From assembly GCA_031373255.1 (NCBI GenBank), contig JANMMJ010000092.1:25407-89406 (forward strand): a stretch of DNA of 64,000 bases, in the 5' to 3' direction. A model generated the notes under the pieces. The model was not told the DNA's origin and made no database searches. It saw nothing but the letters and a program-made list of their open reading frames with translations. Below are positions 17,799 to 26,121 of the stretch, one piece after another (position 1 is the stretch's first letter; the number at the start of each line of letters is the position of its first letter). The translations under genes and the position numbers were made by a program. The stretch comes from JANMMJ01 sp031373255 (GTDB lineage: Bacteria > Pseudomonadota > Alphaproteobacteria > Rhizobiales > Aestuariivirgaceae).

Positions 17799-18626
17799 AT
17801 GAGCAAACCGCACTTCCTTTGCATCGGGGCACAAAAGGCTGGAACGTCCTGGCTCTATGCGAATTTGGTCCAGCATCCGGGGATCTGGATGCCGCCGATC
17901 AAGGAGCTCCACTTCTTTAACCATCTGTTCGTGCCGGAGCATCGGAGTTGGACACGCTGGCATATACAGACGGGCGTAAATCGCGCGCTCAAGTGGCATG
18001 CCGAAAACAACGAAAAAGTCGACTTGAGCTTCATCAAGTATCTTGTTGAACTGGGCTCAGACGAACTTTTTACCGAGAACTGGTATCGCCGCGCATTCGA
18101 CCGTCCATCAGCAAGGGACAAGGTTGTTGGCGATATAACTCCCGAATATTCCACGATCCCCGAGCCGGGGCTGGCCTATCTGCGGCAATTGCTGGGCACG
18201 GTCAAAATCATCTACATCATCCGTAATCCTGTGGATCGCGCGCTGTCCCAGATTCGCATGAATCTGCAAAGGCGCAGTATCCACAAGCCGACCGACGAGC
18301 AATGGAACGAGGCGCTCGAGTCCTGGGATCTTGTCAACCGCGGGGATTTCAAGACATATGTTCCGCGGTGGGAGTCCTTTTTCGCAGGCGGCGATCTCCT
18401 GTTCCTCAACTATCTCGAGTTGAAGAACAATTCGGAAACAATAATAAGAACTGTGGAGCGCTTTCTCGGCGTCGAGGAATTCGATGGCTACACCGATCTT
18501 GGCAAGATCGTTCACAAGACCAAGCAAATGGATATTCCGGCGTTTGCCGCCCAGCGGCTTGAGGAGAAGTTCGGGCCGCAGACAGAGTTTGTCAAAAACC
18601 GCTTCGGCAATAGTTTTATCGAGTAA
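17799..18626 (+). CDS. Sulfotransferase (PAPS-dependent)
   Basis: 275 residues. The 5'-phosphosulfate-binding loop is IGAQKAGTSWLY (9-20) and the 3'-phosphate-binding element is YIIRNPVDRALSQ (139-151, with R142 and S150), together with VGDITPEYS (110-118) typical of carbohydrate sulfotransferases of the NodH/heparan type. It transfers sulfate from PAPS to a hydroxyl, most likely on the sugar chain built by the neighbouring glycosyltransferases. It is preceded by a 107-base gap that may carry its own promoter. All catalytic elements look intact. Confidence 0.93.
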   Translation: MSKPHFLCIGAQKAGTSWLYANLVQHPGIWMPPIKELHFFNHLFVPEHRSWTRWHIQTGVNRALKWHAENNEKVDLSFIKYLVELGSDELFTENWYRRAFDRPSARDKVVGDITPEYSTIPEPGLAYLRQLLGTVKIIYIIRNPVDRALSQIRMNLQRRSIHKPTDEQWNEALESWDLVNRGDFKTYVPRWESFFAGGDLLFLNYLELKNNSETIIRTVERFLGVEEFDGYTDLGKIVHKTKQMDIPAFAAQRLEEKFGPQTEFVKNRFGNSFIE

Positions 18627-18659
18627 GACCCTGCCAGACGTGTGAACGCAGAGCGCGCA

Positions 18660-19382
18660 ATGAAGCAAAACAATTCTCCGGACCGGTTTGTCATCCTTTG
18701 CCAGAATCGTACCGGCTCCTACCTGCTGGTTGATCTTCTCGGCCAGTTCTCCGACATCATGTGCCACGGCGAAGTCTTCAAGCCCAATGCCATCGAATTG
18801 GCCGGATGGGTCAAAGGTGTCGTGGCAATGACGATCGAGGAACGTGAAAAATATCCGATTACCTACGTAAACCGCCTCTACCGTGCGACGCCGAAGAAAA
18901 TCTCCGGTTTCAAGATGTTTGCCTCGCACAATAACATTGCGCGGCAGTACGTTCTCGAAAGCAGGAACATCACCAAGATCATCCTCACCCGCAGCCATAT
19001 TGATACTTACATCTCAAACCAGAGAGCGAGGATAACCGGCGAGTGGGTGAACCGGATTGCGCAGGGAAGACGCAAGAAGGACGACTCCGATTTGAAAATT
19101 CCATTTCTGCCTGAAGTGTTTGAAGTGCATCGGCAAAAGGCAATTGAGATACAGCAGGAATATGCCGCCTGCGAAACTTTCACCAAACAGTCCTTCATTC
19201 GCATCGCGTACGAAGAGGTGGCGCAATTGGAACCAGTCCGTTTGCTTGCCCGGAAACTTGGCAGCACTGCCGAACCGGAAAGCCTTGTTCCTACCCTGAA
19301 AAAGCAGATTACCAAGCCGCTTGAGGAAATTGTCGAGAATTTCGATGAAATGCAGCGCTATCTGGCCAAAACTGCGGGTTGA
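18660..19382 (+). CDS. Stf0-like sulfotransferase
   Basis: 240 residues from ATG 18660; a GTG at 18642 would add six residues and neither has a strong ribosome site. The phosphosulfate loop is CQNRTGSYLLVDLL (14-27), then MCHGEVFKP (34-42), the GFKMF segment after ATPKKIS, and the 3'-phosphate strand KIILTRSHIDTYISNQRAR. This is the layout of Stf0-type enzymes, which sulfate trehalose or glycolipid head groups. With the preceding gene it makes two different sulfotransferases side by side, suggesting two sulfation positions or acceptors. It resembles, in intact form, the repeated modules of the protein encoded at 12306. Confidence 0.85.
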   Translation: MKQNNSPDRFVILCQNRTGSYLLVDLLGQFSDIMCHGEVFKPNAIELAGWVKGVVAMTIEEREKYPITYVNRLYRATPKKISGFKMFASHNNIARQYVLESRNITKIILTRSHIDTYISNQRARITGEWVNRIAQGRRKKDDSDLKIPFLPEVFEVHRQKAIEIQQEYAACETFTKQSFIRIAYEEVAQLEPVRLLARKLGSTAEPESLVPTLKKQITKPLEEIVENFDEMQRYLAKTAG

Positions 19383-19504
19383 TCGATCAGACTCGAAAAT
19401 CCTGGAGCACAGAAATATTGTCTCCCGCAATTCGATTTGAGATTGTACGATAGACGCACTAATGGGTCTGGACGATTTCCGGAAACGTGGTGAAAGGCAC
19501 AGCA

Positions 19505-20590
19505 ATGACATCCCCCTACAGCAACCTGCCATCCCGCAACTTCTGGAAAACCGGTGTCTCGGAGCAGCATCCGCTCACCATTACTGGCCTCTACCGCAAA
19601 AAATACGAGATCCAGCAGCAGGACCGGATCGCTACTGCCGGCAGCTGTTTCGCCCAGCACATTGCGGTCAACATGCGAATGCACGGCTTTCAGGTGATTG
19701 ACGCAGAACCGGCGCCGCCTGGCCTCGATCCTGAAACGGCAAAGCTGTTTGGTTACGGCATCTACTCCGCGCGTTACGCAAATATCTATTGCGTCAGGCA
19801 ATTGCTTCAGCTTGCGCAGGAAGCCTATGGCGAATTTTCTCCCGCAGACCTGGTTTGGGAAAGCAAGGGCAGGTTCTATGATGCAATGCGACCGAATATC
19901 GAGCCGCAGGGCCTCGATTCACCCGATGATGTCTTGCGTCATCGCGCCCGCCACCTGAAGTGGGTGCGCTCCGTACTTGAAAACGCAAATGTCTTTATCT
20001 TCACGTTTGGTCTTACCGAAGGTTGGATCCATCTAGCGTCGGGAACTGTCTATCCGACCGCGCCGGGAACGATTGCCGGCAACTTTGATCCGGCCGTGCA
20101 TGCTTTCAAGAATTTCACGCATCGCGAGATCTACGAGGATTTCCTCGCTTTCCGGAAGTTGCTGAGGCATCGCAATCCCACGGTGAAGTTTCTGCTGACC
20201 GTCTCGCCCGTACCGTTGACAGCAACGGCATCTGCCGAACACGTGCTGGTGGCGACGACATACTCGAAGTCAGTTCTGCGGGCCGTCGCGGGTCAACTCT
20301 ACTTTGAGAACAGCGATATTGACTACTTCCCTTCCTACGAGATTGTGACCGCGCCATTCACGCGCGGCATGTTCTTCGAGGCAAACTTGCGTGCTGTAAA
20401 TCCGGGTGGTGTCGAGCAGGTCATGCGCACGTTCTTTTCCGAACACAAACTCGATTTGCCTGACCAAGCCTCAACTCCGGTACGGCTCCACGACCGCGCC
20501 GTACGTCGCCGCAAGGCGCCCATGCGCCGCGCTAAATCTGCCGAAGAGGTCGCTTGTGAGGACGCTCTTCTCGAAGCCTTCGCCAAATGA
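19505..20590 (+). CDS. GSCFA-domain protein
   Basis: 361 residues from ATG 19505, with GAAAGG eight bases upstream. The family-defining motif reads ATAGSCFAQHIA (GSCFA at residues 46-50). Further conserved stretches are FIFTFGLTEGWIHLASGTVYPTAPG and KFLLTVSPVPLTAT, and FPSYEIVTAP follows. GSCFA proteins belong to the SGNH hydrolase/acyl-transferase-like superfamily and are found in polysaccharide loci; no reaction is firmly established. The stop codon overlaps the next start (ATGA), so the two products are translationally coupled. Confidence 0.88.
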   Translation: MTSPYSNLPSRNFWKTGVSEQHPLTITGLYRKKYEIQQQDRIATAGSCFAQHIAVNMRMHGFQVIDAEPAPPGLDPETAKLFGYGIYSARYANIYCVRQLLQLAQEAYGEFSPADLVWESKGRFYDAMRPNIEPQGLDSPDDVLRHRARHLKWVRSVLENANVFIFTFGLTEGWIHLASGTVYPTAPGTIAGNFDPAVHAFKNFTHREIYEDFLAFRKLLRHRNPTVKFLLTVSPVPLTATASAEHVLVATTYSKSVLRAVAGQLYFENSDIDYFPSYEIVTAPFTRGMFFEANLRAVNPGGVEQVMRTFFSEHKLDLPDQASTPVRLHDRAVRRRKAPMRRAKSAEEVACEDALLEAFAK

Positions 20591-21366
20591 AAAATATCTT
20601 GCTTCTGGGTGACTCGCATCTCGCCACGATCAAGCTGGCTTATGATGCCGCGCACACAAACTATCCTGAAACGTCTGTTAGCTTTCTGGGATTGCGTGGC
20701 AAGCACATCAATGCGCTGAACATCCACAATGGCAAGCTTTGGGTCCAGAATGCTGCGGCCCGAAAAATGATCTTCTCGAATAGGGCCTCGCCAGTGATTC
20801 CACTCGACCTTGCGGAGTTTGATCAGTTCGCGTTGTTCGGCATGGGCCTGAATGTTTTCAGGATCGTCCAGATGTATAAAAATTACCGGAGCGACGAGCA
20901 TCGCTTCCAGGATGAGCAGGCTTTCGTCGTCTCGAGGGAATGTTTTGGCAGGGCAAGCGATGGATATTTGCGGATGTCAAAGGCAGTCCGGCTCGGCGAA
21001 CTCCTGGCCACGCAGTTGCGGAAGCCGGTATTTCTTTGCCCTCAGCCGATGCCTACGAAATCACTTCTCCAGGGCGAGGAATTTTCTCACCTGTCCCTCG
21101 GGGTCAAAGCCGGGGATGAGGACTCGCTTGCCCGAAGCTTTCAGGACTTTGCCACGACCTACAAGTTCGAAAATATCGAGCTGTTGCCGCAGCCCCCCGA
21201 AACGCTCCACAGCAGCATGTTCACTCAGGAAGTTTTTTCACACGGTTCGGTCAGGCTCACCAAGGAATTTGATCGGACCCACCCGGGAGACGATCACGCA
21301 CACATGAACGCCGCCTATGGTGCCTTGGTCCTGAAAAATCTCTTTGCTCGCGCCGGCCTGTCTTAG
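20587..21366 (+). CDS. SGNH-hydrolase-like protein coupled to the GSCFA gene
   Basis: 259 residues, starting inside the stop of the GSCFA gene (ATGA). The N-terminal LLLGDSHLATIK carries the SGNH block I Ser in a GDSH context (residues 8-11), and the C-terminal DDHAHMNAAYG (about 235-245) provides the block V Asp/His pair. The protein between them has no family I can name. By analogy with other GDSH/GSCFA pairs it may add or remove an acyl group on a glycan. It ends overlapping the cpdR stop tail-to-tail by four bases and closes the glycan cluster. Confidence 0.7.
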   Translation: MKNILLLGDSHLATIKLAYDAAHTNYPETSVSFLGLRGKHINALNIHNGKLWVQNAAARKMIFSNRASPVIPLDLAEFDQFALFGMGLNVFRIVQMYKNYRSDEHRFQDEQAFVVSRECFGRASDGYLRMSKAVRLGELLATQLRKPVFLCPQPMPTKSLLQGEEFSHLSLGVKAGDEDSLARSFQDFATTYKFENIELLPQPPETLHSSMFTQEVFSHGSVRLTKEFDRTHPGDDHAHMNAAYGALVLKNLFARAGLS

Positions 21367-21722
21367 GCCGCCATCATCCTGTCGACTTCCGCAACGAGGT
21401 CGCGCAGGTGGAAGGGCTTCGACAGCACCTTCGCATCCTTCGGCGCTTTCGAATCGGGATGCAGCGCCACCGCTGCAAAGCCGGTGATGAACATGATTTT
21501 CAGCGATGGATCGAGTTCCGCCGCCCGCCTTGCCAGCTCAATGCCGTCCATTTCCGGCATCACAATATCTGTCAGCAGCAGATCGAAACTCTTGTGCTTG
21601 ATTTCCTCGAAAGCACTGGCGCCCTCTCCGAAGGAAATCACCTGATGCCCGGCTTTTTCCAGCGCGCGCGCCAGGAATCGCCGCATATCCTCGTCGTCCT
21701 CCGCAAGTATAATTTTGGCCAT
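21363..21722 (-). CDS. cpdR: CpdR-type single-domain response regulator
   Basis: 119 residues, a receiver domain only. The acidic pocket is E8-D9-D10 (ILAEDDED), the phospho-acceptor D52 (LLLTDIVMPEMDG), T80 and K102 (LSKPF). The protein ends MMAA. In alphaproteobacteria CpdR is the phosphorylation-controlled adaptor that primes ClpXP for proteolysis of cell-cycle proteins, and C-terminal Ala residues are part of its own turnover. The assignment rests on length, the receiver features and the neighbouring N-formylglutamate amidohydrolase and hisN genes, the arrangement I recall for rhizobial cpdR1. Confidence 0.85.
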   Translation of the reverse strand: MAKIILAEDDEDMRRFLARALEKAGHQVISFGEGASAFEEIKHKSFDLLLTDIVMPEMDGIELARRAAELDPSLKIMFITGFAAVALHPDSKAPKDAKVLSKPFHLRDLVAEVDRMMAA

Positions 21723-21854
21723 AGTACCGCTATCGATCCCCGAAACTGACCGTCCACCCTAAAAACAAAGAGTAAATGGCCTGTGAAGTAATAGACAAGT
21801 GCTCTGCTCCCGGCAATAATAGCTTACAAGTTACTGCCGCGTCGTAAGGAAAAG

Positions 21855-22757
21855 ATGCAGGACTCTGGTGACCATGGCTGGGGCAAGCACCCCTTCGAAA
21901 TATTGCCTCCAGCGGCATGGACCTGCCCCGTCGTGTTCAATTCGCCCCATTCGGGCCGCCTCTACCAGCGGGCCTTCCTCGAAACCTCGCGCCTCGATGC
22001 CCTCGCCCTGCGCCGCTCCGAGGATTGCTACGTCGACGAGTTGTTTGCCAGCGTCACGCAATTGGGCGCGCCGCTGCTGCGCGCCAATTTTCCCCGCGCC
22101 TTTATTGACGTCAATCGCGAGCCCTATGAGCTCGATCCCCGCATGTTCCAGGAGGCATTGCCAGGCTTTGCCAATACCACCTCGGTGCGCGTTGCCGGCG
22201 GCCTTGGCACCATCCCGCGCATCGTCAGCGAAGGCGAGGAGATCTACCGCGTACCGCTCGGTCTCAAGGAGGCAATGGAACGGATAGAAACACTCTATCG
22301 GCCCTATCACCGCACCCTCACAAGGCTGCTCTCGGAGGTTCACGGCAAATTCGGTTCCGTGGTGCTTGTCGATTGCCATTCCATGCCATCGAGCGCGGTT
22401 TGCCTGCAATCATCGGCGACGGGCCGCAAGGCCGATATCGTCATCGGCGATCGCCATGGTGCGGCATGTGCTTATGAGATCACCGCGCACCTCGAAAGCC
22501 TCTTTGCCGATCAGGGATTTTGCGTTTTGCAGAACAAGCCCTATGCAGGCGGCTTCATCACGCAGAATTATGGCTCGCCTAACAGTGGCTACCATGCCTT
22601 GCAGATAGAGGTGAACCGCGGCCTTTACGTTGACGAACGCACCCTTGAGAAATCGTCCGATTTCGGCCTAATTACCCAGTGCATTCGCGAAATCATGAAG
22701 CGCTTCCTGCCCGCAGTCGAGCATCTGCTGCAGCCCCAGCGGATCGCCGCGGAATAG
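21855..22757 (+). CDS. N-formylglutamate amidohydrolase family protein
   Basis: 300 residues, start supported by AAGGA ten bases upstream. Family motifs: FNSPHSGRLY (28-37) with the His ligand, RSEDCYVDEL (54-63), FPRAFIDVNREPYELDP and VLVDCHSMPSS. These enzymes are zinc-type hydrolases that release formate and glutamate from N-formylglutamate in histidine degradation, but the rhizobial homologue next to cpdR is not in a hut operon and its natural substrate is uncertain. It is divergent from cpdR and followed by a 340-base gap containing a probable antisense-direction small RNA. Confidence 0.9.
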   Translation: MQDSGDHGWGKHPFEILPPAAWTCPVVFNSPHSGRLYQRAFLETSRLDALALRRSEDCYVDELFASVTQLGAPLLRANFPRAFIDVNREPYELDPRMFQEALPGFANTTSVRVAGGLGTIPRIVSEGEEIYRVPLGLKEAMERIETLYRPYHRTLTRLLSEVHGKFGSVVLVDCHSMPSSAVCLQSSATGRKADIVIGDRHGAACAYEITAHLESLFADQGFCVLQNKPYAGGFITQNYGSPNSGYHALQIEVNRGLYVDERTLEKSSDFGLITQCIREIMKRFLPAVEHLLQPQRIAAE

Positions 22758-22769
22758 CCGTCTGGCCAC

Positions 22770-22930
22770 AAAAAAAGGCCGATCGCACTGGTGTGGACCG
22801 GCCTAAGTCTAGGGAGGAAACGCCCAGGAAGGGCAGTGAGAAACGAACAGTCGTCCGCGTCTCACCAGTCCAATTTGGCTGTGCAATGCAACAATATCAA
22901 GGCCTTTTTATCAATTGGTCCAAATTTCTC
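22770..22930 (-). ncRNA. Probable trans-acting small RNA with anti-Shine-Dalgarno motifs
   Basis: The 340-base gap 22758-23097 holds no ORF but, read on the minus strand, ends in an intrinsic terminator: stem AGGCCG (22799-22804) with CGGCCT (22776-22781), followed by seven T. Before it come a hairpin GCCC-TTCCT-GGGC (22834-22822) with an anti-Shine-Dalgarno loop, a single-stranded TTTCCTCCCT (22820-22811), and a further stem, CGTCTCAC/GTGAGAAACG on the plus strand (22836-22865). CU-rich, ribosome-site-complementary loops plus a terminator are typical of rhizobial small RNAs of the AbcR/alpha-r types. The 5' end is not known; a CTTGAC box at 22964-22959 may be the -35. Confidence 0.55.
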
Positions 22931-23097
22931 TCGCAGTTGCAAGATAACAACACATAAGTCAAGATATTGAAAATATGGGATTTAATGATATGCAGCTAAT
23001 GTCCATGACCACTTTCGGACTGAGTCATGCAGTTTTTGCATAACTCACAGAGTCTCTTTCTTGCTGCAATGCACAACCAAGCGCCAATGGAATTTGC

Positions 23098-23901
23098 ATG
23101 ACAACCACCCCTGATTGGGATGCCCTGACCAAATTCGCCCGCACCATGGCCGATCAGGCAGCCGCGGCCATATTGCCGTATTTTCGCAATGACAACCGCA
23201 TCGACATCAAGCCGGATGTGGTGTGGGATCCGGTGACCGAGGCCGACAGGGCCGGAGAGCGAATCATGAGGGCGATGATTGAGGAACACTTCCCCGATCA
23301 CGGCATTAATGGCGAGGAATTTGGCCGCAAGGAGGGCCGCTCCGGCCTGACCTGGATCCTCGATCCGGTGGATGGAACCAGGGCATTCATTTGCGGCATG
23401 CCGACCTGGACGACGCTGATCGGTCTCAGCCTCGAAGGCGTGCCGAAGCTGGGTATGATGAACCAGCCATATGTTGGCGAATGCTTCTTTGGCAACCCGT
23501 CGGGCGCCTGGTGTGACTATCGCGGCGCCAAGAAGAAGCTAGCCGTCAAGCCGCGCCGCGCCCTGGCGGAGGCCATTTTCAGTACGACTGCACCCGAGCT
23601 CTACCGCACCGAGGGAGAAAAGCGCATTCTTGCGGCCCTGTCGAAGGCAACCCGGCTGACGCGCTATAGCGGAGACGCCTATTTCTTTTCTTTGATGGCG
23701 GCTGGCCAGATCGACATTGCCATCGATGCGCGGATGCAGCCCTATGATATTGCACCATTGATCCCGATTATCGAGGGTGCTGGTGGCTGTGTTTCGACCT
23801 GGAGCGGAAGCCCGGCGGCAAATGGCGGTGATGTCGCTTCTGCCAGCCACCCGGAACTCCTCGACGAAGTGTTGGACCTCATCAGCAAGTCAGGGGCCTG
23901 A
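23098..23901 (+). CDS. hisN: Histidinol-phosphatase, inositol monophosphatase family
   Basis: 267 residues. The metal-dependent phosphatase motifs are DPVTEADRAGE (44-54), NGEEFG (71-76) and WILDPVDGTRAFICG (86-100), the last with the two Asp ligands, followed near the C-terminus by YDIAPLIPIIEGAGG. The phenylalanine-rich GTRAFI version of the loop is the one seen in HisN-type histidinol phosphatases of alphaproteobacteria, which supply the penultimate step of histidine synthesis; a plain inositol monophosphatase role cannot be excluded. The position beside the CpdR/N-formylglutamate amidohydrolase genes matches the rhizobial order I recall. Confidence 0.85.
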   Translation: MTTTPDWDALTKFARTMADQAAAAILPYFRNDNRIDIKPDVVWDPVTEADRAGERIMRAMIEEHFPDHGINGEEFGRKEGRSGLTWILDPVDGTRAFICGMPTWTTLIGLSLEGVPKLGMMNQPYVGECFFGNPSGAWCDYRGAKKKLAVKPRRALAEAIFSTTAPELYRTEGEKRILAALSKATRLTRYSGDAYFFSLMAAGQIDIAIDARMQPYDIAPLIPIIEGAGGCVSTWSGSPAANGGDVASASHPELLDEVLDLISKSGA

Positions 23902-23903
23902 GC

Positions 23904-24857
23904 CTACTTGGGCGTCACAAACGCGTCGAAAGCGGCAAAGAATTGTGCCCGGATGTGATCGCGCTCCATCATGATCTCGTGCAGCGCTTCCTCGATCACC
24001 ACGAAGGAGACGGCTGCCGCCTTCTGCGCGAAGCGCCGTGAAGCTTCCGTATTGACCACCCGGTCCTTGCCGGAGGCCACAATGAGCACCGGCGCATGCA
24101 GTCGCGTGTCCCGGTTGATCTTGTGCACGGCATCCATATGGTTGAAGGCGGCCCTCAGCCATGAAAAGCTGGGCCCGCCCAGGCCAAGGCTGGGCTGCTT
24201 CTGCAGCAGATTGACATCGCGATCAAAGCGCTTGCGATCCGAAGTAAGGGGATTGCCCTCAAACCCGCCCAGCACCAGGGGCCGCCGCGCATAGCCGGGC
24301 AGGAACGCCTGCCCGCAACCGGCCAGCGGCACCAGATGGGCCAGGCCCCGCGCCAATGCCATGGGCCAGGGACCGGCATGAATGCCCAGCAGTGGCGAGG
24401 TCAGCACCGCCTTGTCGAACCAGCTTCGCCGCCGTAATGCCGCCAGCGCCACCAGCGCGCCGGTCGAATGCCCAAGCAGATAGTAGGGCGGCGGGCAGTC
24501 GGGCAAGACCACCGAGGTCATCACCGCCGCCAGATCCTCTTCATACTTTGAAAAATTGCCGACCGAATTGCGGTAGGGATTCTTTGACCGGCGCTGCGAC
24601 CCGCCCTGCCCGCGAAAATCGAAACAGGCAACGGCAAATCCCCGCGCCCGCAAATCCTGAATGGTTTCGAAGTAGCGCTCAATGAAGTCGCCGCGCCCGT
24701 GCATGAGAACCACGGTCCCCCGGGTGCCGGGACTGCTCCAGCGCGCCGACCGCAGCCGCACGCCGTCGCTCGTCGTCACCAGCTGCACCACGCCGCCTTC
24801 CGGCATCGGGTAACTCGGGATACTGGTTAACTCACTGAGGACTTGCGGCGTGTTCAT
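23904..24857 (-). CDS. Alpha/beta hydrolase (lysophospholipase/monoacylglycerol-lipase type)
   Basis: 317 residues from ATG 24857; an upstream in-frame start would add 12 residues. The fold starts with VVLMHGRGDFIERYFETI (oxyanion HG motif), the nucleophile elbow is LLGHSTGALVALAAL, and the late Asp and His appear in VLIVASGKDRVVN and EEALHEIMME. It is a Serine_hydrolase/hydrolase_4 type enzyme acting on lysophospholipids or monoglycerides. There is no signal peptide, so it is cytoplasmic or membrane-associated. It converges with hisN, with two bases between the stops. Confidence 0.88.
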   Translation of the reverse strand: MNTPQVLSELTSIPSYPMPEGGVVQLVTTSDGVRLRSARWSSPGTRGTVVLMHGRGDFIERYFETIQDLRARGFAVACFDFRGQGGSQRRSKNPYRNSVGNFSKYEEDLAAVMTSVVLPDCPPPYYLLGHSTGALVALAALRRRSWFDKAVLTSPLLGIHAGPWPMALARGLAHLVPLAGCGQAFLPGYARRPLVLGGFEGNPLTSDRKRFDRDVNLLQKQPSLGLGGPSFSWLRAAFNHMDAVHKINRDTRLHAPVLIVASGKDRVVNTEASRRFAQKAAAVSFVVIEEALHEIMMERDHIRAQFFAAFDAFVTPK

Positions 24858-24914
24858 CGCAAGACTGCTTAGACCATGCCCGCATGCAGGCAAAGCAAGA
24901 TGCGGAAATGAGGT

Positions 24915-25454
24915 TTAGAGCTTCTTCACCTCCGTCAGCTCGCCGTTCACCGCATTGAGCTTGATGGCAAATTTCTTGCCGTCGCGCGCCGCATTGAACG
25001 CGTAGACCTGGCCCTTGCAGTCCAGCGATTTGATATCCGAAAAGCCGTATCCGGAGACAACCGAAGTTGCCTTGCTGCACGACAGCAGCGATGCGGCCTT
25101 CTTCTCTTTTTTTGGTGGCGGGGCCAACTGTTGCAATTGTGGATCGTCAAGCGGCTTCAACGCCTGCTTGCGCAAGGTCCGCGCCTGCGGCTGATATTCA
25201 GGCTCGTAATATCCGTCATCGAAACCATAAGCCTGATCATAGGCGCGAGGCCGCGGATATTCGTCATAGTAATAGTAGTAGCGGGGCGGCGGCGCATAGG
25301 CTTGCGGCGGATAATAGGGTTCGTAGTACCCCGGATCGTAAAACGGCTGGAAAAAGAAATTGAGGCGGGCACCCGCTTGCGGCTGAACCGCGGTTCCCGC
25401 AGTTGCCAAGGCCGCAACCGAGGCGGCGAAAGCTATTCTTAGCATCTGGCTCAT
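24915..25454 (-). CDS. Secreted Tyr/Pro-rich small protein, paralogue 3 of 3
   Basis: 179 residues: a signal peptide (MSQMLRIAFAASVAALATAGTA), a central Tyr/Pro-rich segment of about 70 residues (runs such as YAPPPRYYYYYDEYPRPR) and a conserved C-terminal domain from about residue 122 (LLSCSKATSVVSGYGFSDI, then DCKGQVYAFNA, ending LNAVNGELTEVKKL). The two Cys (SC and DC) and the ending are shared with the two genes upstream, and the ending resembles a PepSY-type strand-turn-strand. It is exported and of unknown function. It is separated from the preceding paralogue by 69 bases containing a perfect 9-base-pair hairpin. Confidence 0.75.
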   Translation of the reverse strand: MSQMLRIAFAASVAALATAGTAVQPQAGARLNFFFQPFYDPGYYEPYYPPQAYAPPPRYYYYYDEYPRPRAYDQAYGFDDGYYEPEYQPQARTLRKQALKPLDDPQLQQLAPPPKKEKKAASLLSCSKATSVVSGYGFSDIKSLDCKGQVYAFNAARDGKKFAIKLNAVNGELTEVKKL

Positions 25455-25472
25455 CTGTCCACTCCCTGAACC

Positions 25473-25501
25473 GGCGGCTGACCTGGTAAGTATCAGCCGC
25501 C
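25473..25501 (-). other. Hairpin between two paralogous genes
   Basis: GGCGGCTGA (25473-25481) and TCAGCCGCC (25493-25501) are perfect inverted copies with an 11-base loop. No T-run follows in either direction, so it is more likely an mRNA processing or stability element in the transcript from 25880 to 24915 than a terminator. Confidence 0.5.
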
Positions 25502-25523
25502 AAATACCCCGTAGTCCCTGCCG

Positions 25524-25880
25524 TTACAGCCGGCGAACGCCGACAATGCGGCCATTCACGGCGCGCAACTTGATCGTAAAGGTCCGGCCACTCGCCCTGC
25601 CGACATAGTCGTAATGGGCGCCACGGCAATTGATCGCACGCACGCTGCGGAAGCCCGACGAGCGCACGATTTGCGCGCCCTGCCCGCAATTCACCCAGCG
25701 ATTGGCGTAATAAACCGGATAGCCCCAGCCCGGATAAATCGGACGCGGCTCGATATAGACCGGCCCCGGAATGCCGATATTGATATCCAGGTTGACCTTG
25801 GCTTCGGCGGACTGGATCGTACCCATGCCGGCAAGTCCCATCGCCAACGCAAAGCCCGCCGCCTTCAGAAATTTCGTCAT
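25524..25880 (-). CDS. Small secreted protein, paralogue 2 of 3
   Basis: 118 residues from ATG 25880, which has GAGGAG seven bases upstream. The signal peptide ends in SAEA, and the mature protein starts KVNLDINIGIPGP and contains a short Pro/Tyr/Gly-rich linker. The C-terminal domain is VNCGQGAQIVRSSGF, then AINCRGAHYDYVGRA, ending LRAVNGRIVGVRRL. It shares the Cys pair and the final strand pattern with its two neighbours. It is probably periplasmic or surface-attached, and no named function is known to me. Confidence 0.75.
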   Translation of the reverse strand: MTKFLKAAGFALAMGLAGMGTIQSAEAKVNLDINIGIPGPVYIEPRPIYPGWGYPVYYANRWVNCGQGAQIVRSSGFRSVRAINCRGAHYDYVGRASGRTFTIKLRAVNGRIVGVRRL

Positions 25881-26080
25881 GATGCGCTCCTCGGCATGTT
25901 GCCCCTGACCAATCGTATTGACGCCTGCCATTGGGCGGAATTGTGAAAGCTGGTCACAGCCGCATTTGGGCTTCTTGCATCCAATCCCGCTCAACAGGCT
26001 GCACGATCCCACATCCCGCCTGAACGAAACACGATAGGCCCGTTCATCTGCCGTTCATGTTGGCAGCCGGGCCGCGATCG

Positions 26081-26107
26081 AAAGGGGACGCCCCGCAAGG
26101 CGCCCCC
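26081..26107 (-). terminator. Terminator of the first small secreted-protein gene
   Basis: On the minus strand GGGGGCGCC (26107-26099) pairs with GGCGTCCCC (26092-26084, one G-U), followed by TTT, 15 bases after the stop of the gene ending at 26122. The stem is strong and the T-run short. Confidence 0.6.
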
Positions 26108-26121
26108 AATTTGAACCTGAA

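Noticed and set aside
22776..22804. The hairpin after the N-formylglutamate amidohydrolase gene as that gene's terminator
   Set aside because: The T-run lies on the minus-strand side only; on the plus strand the hairpin is preceded by A and followed by AAGTCT.
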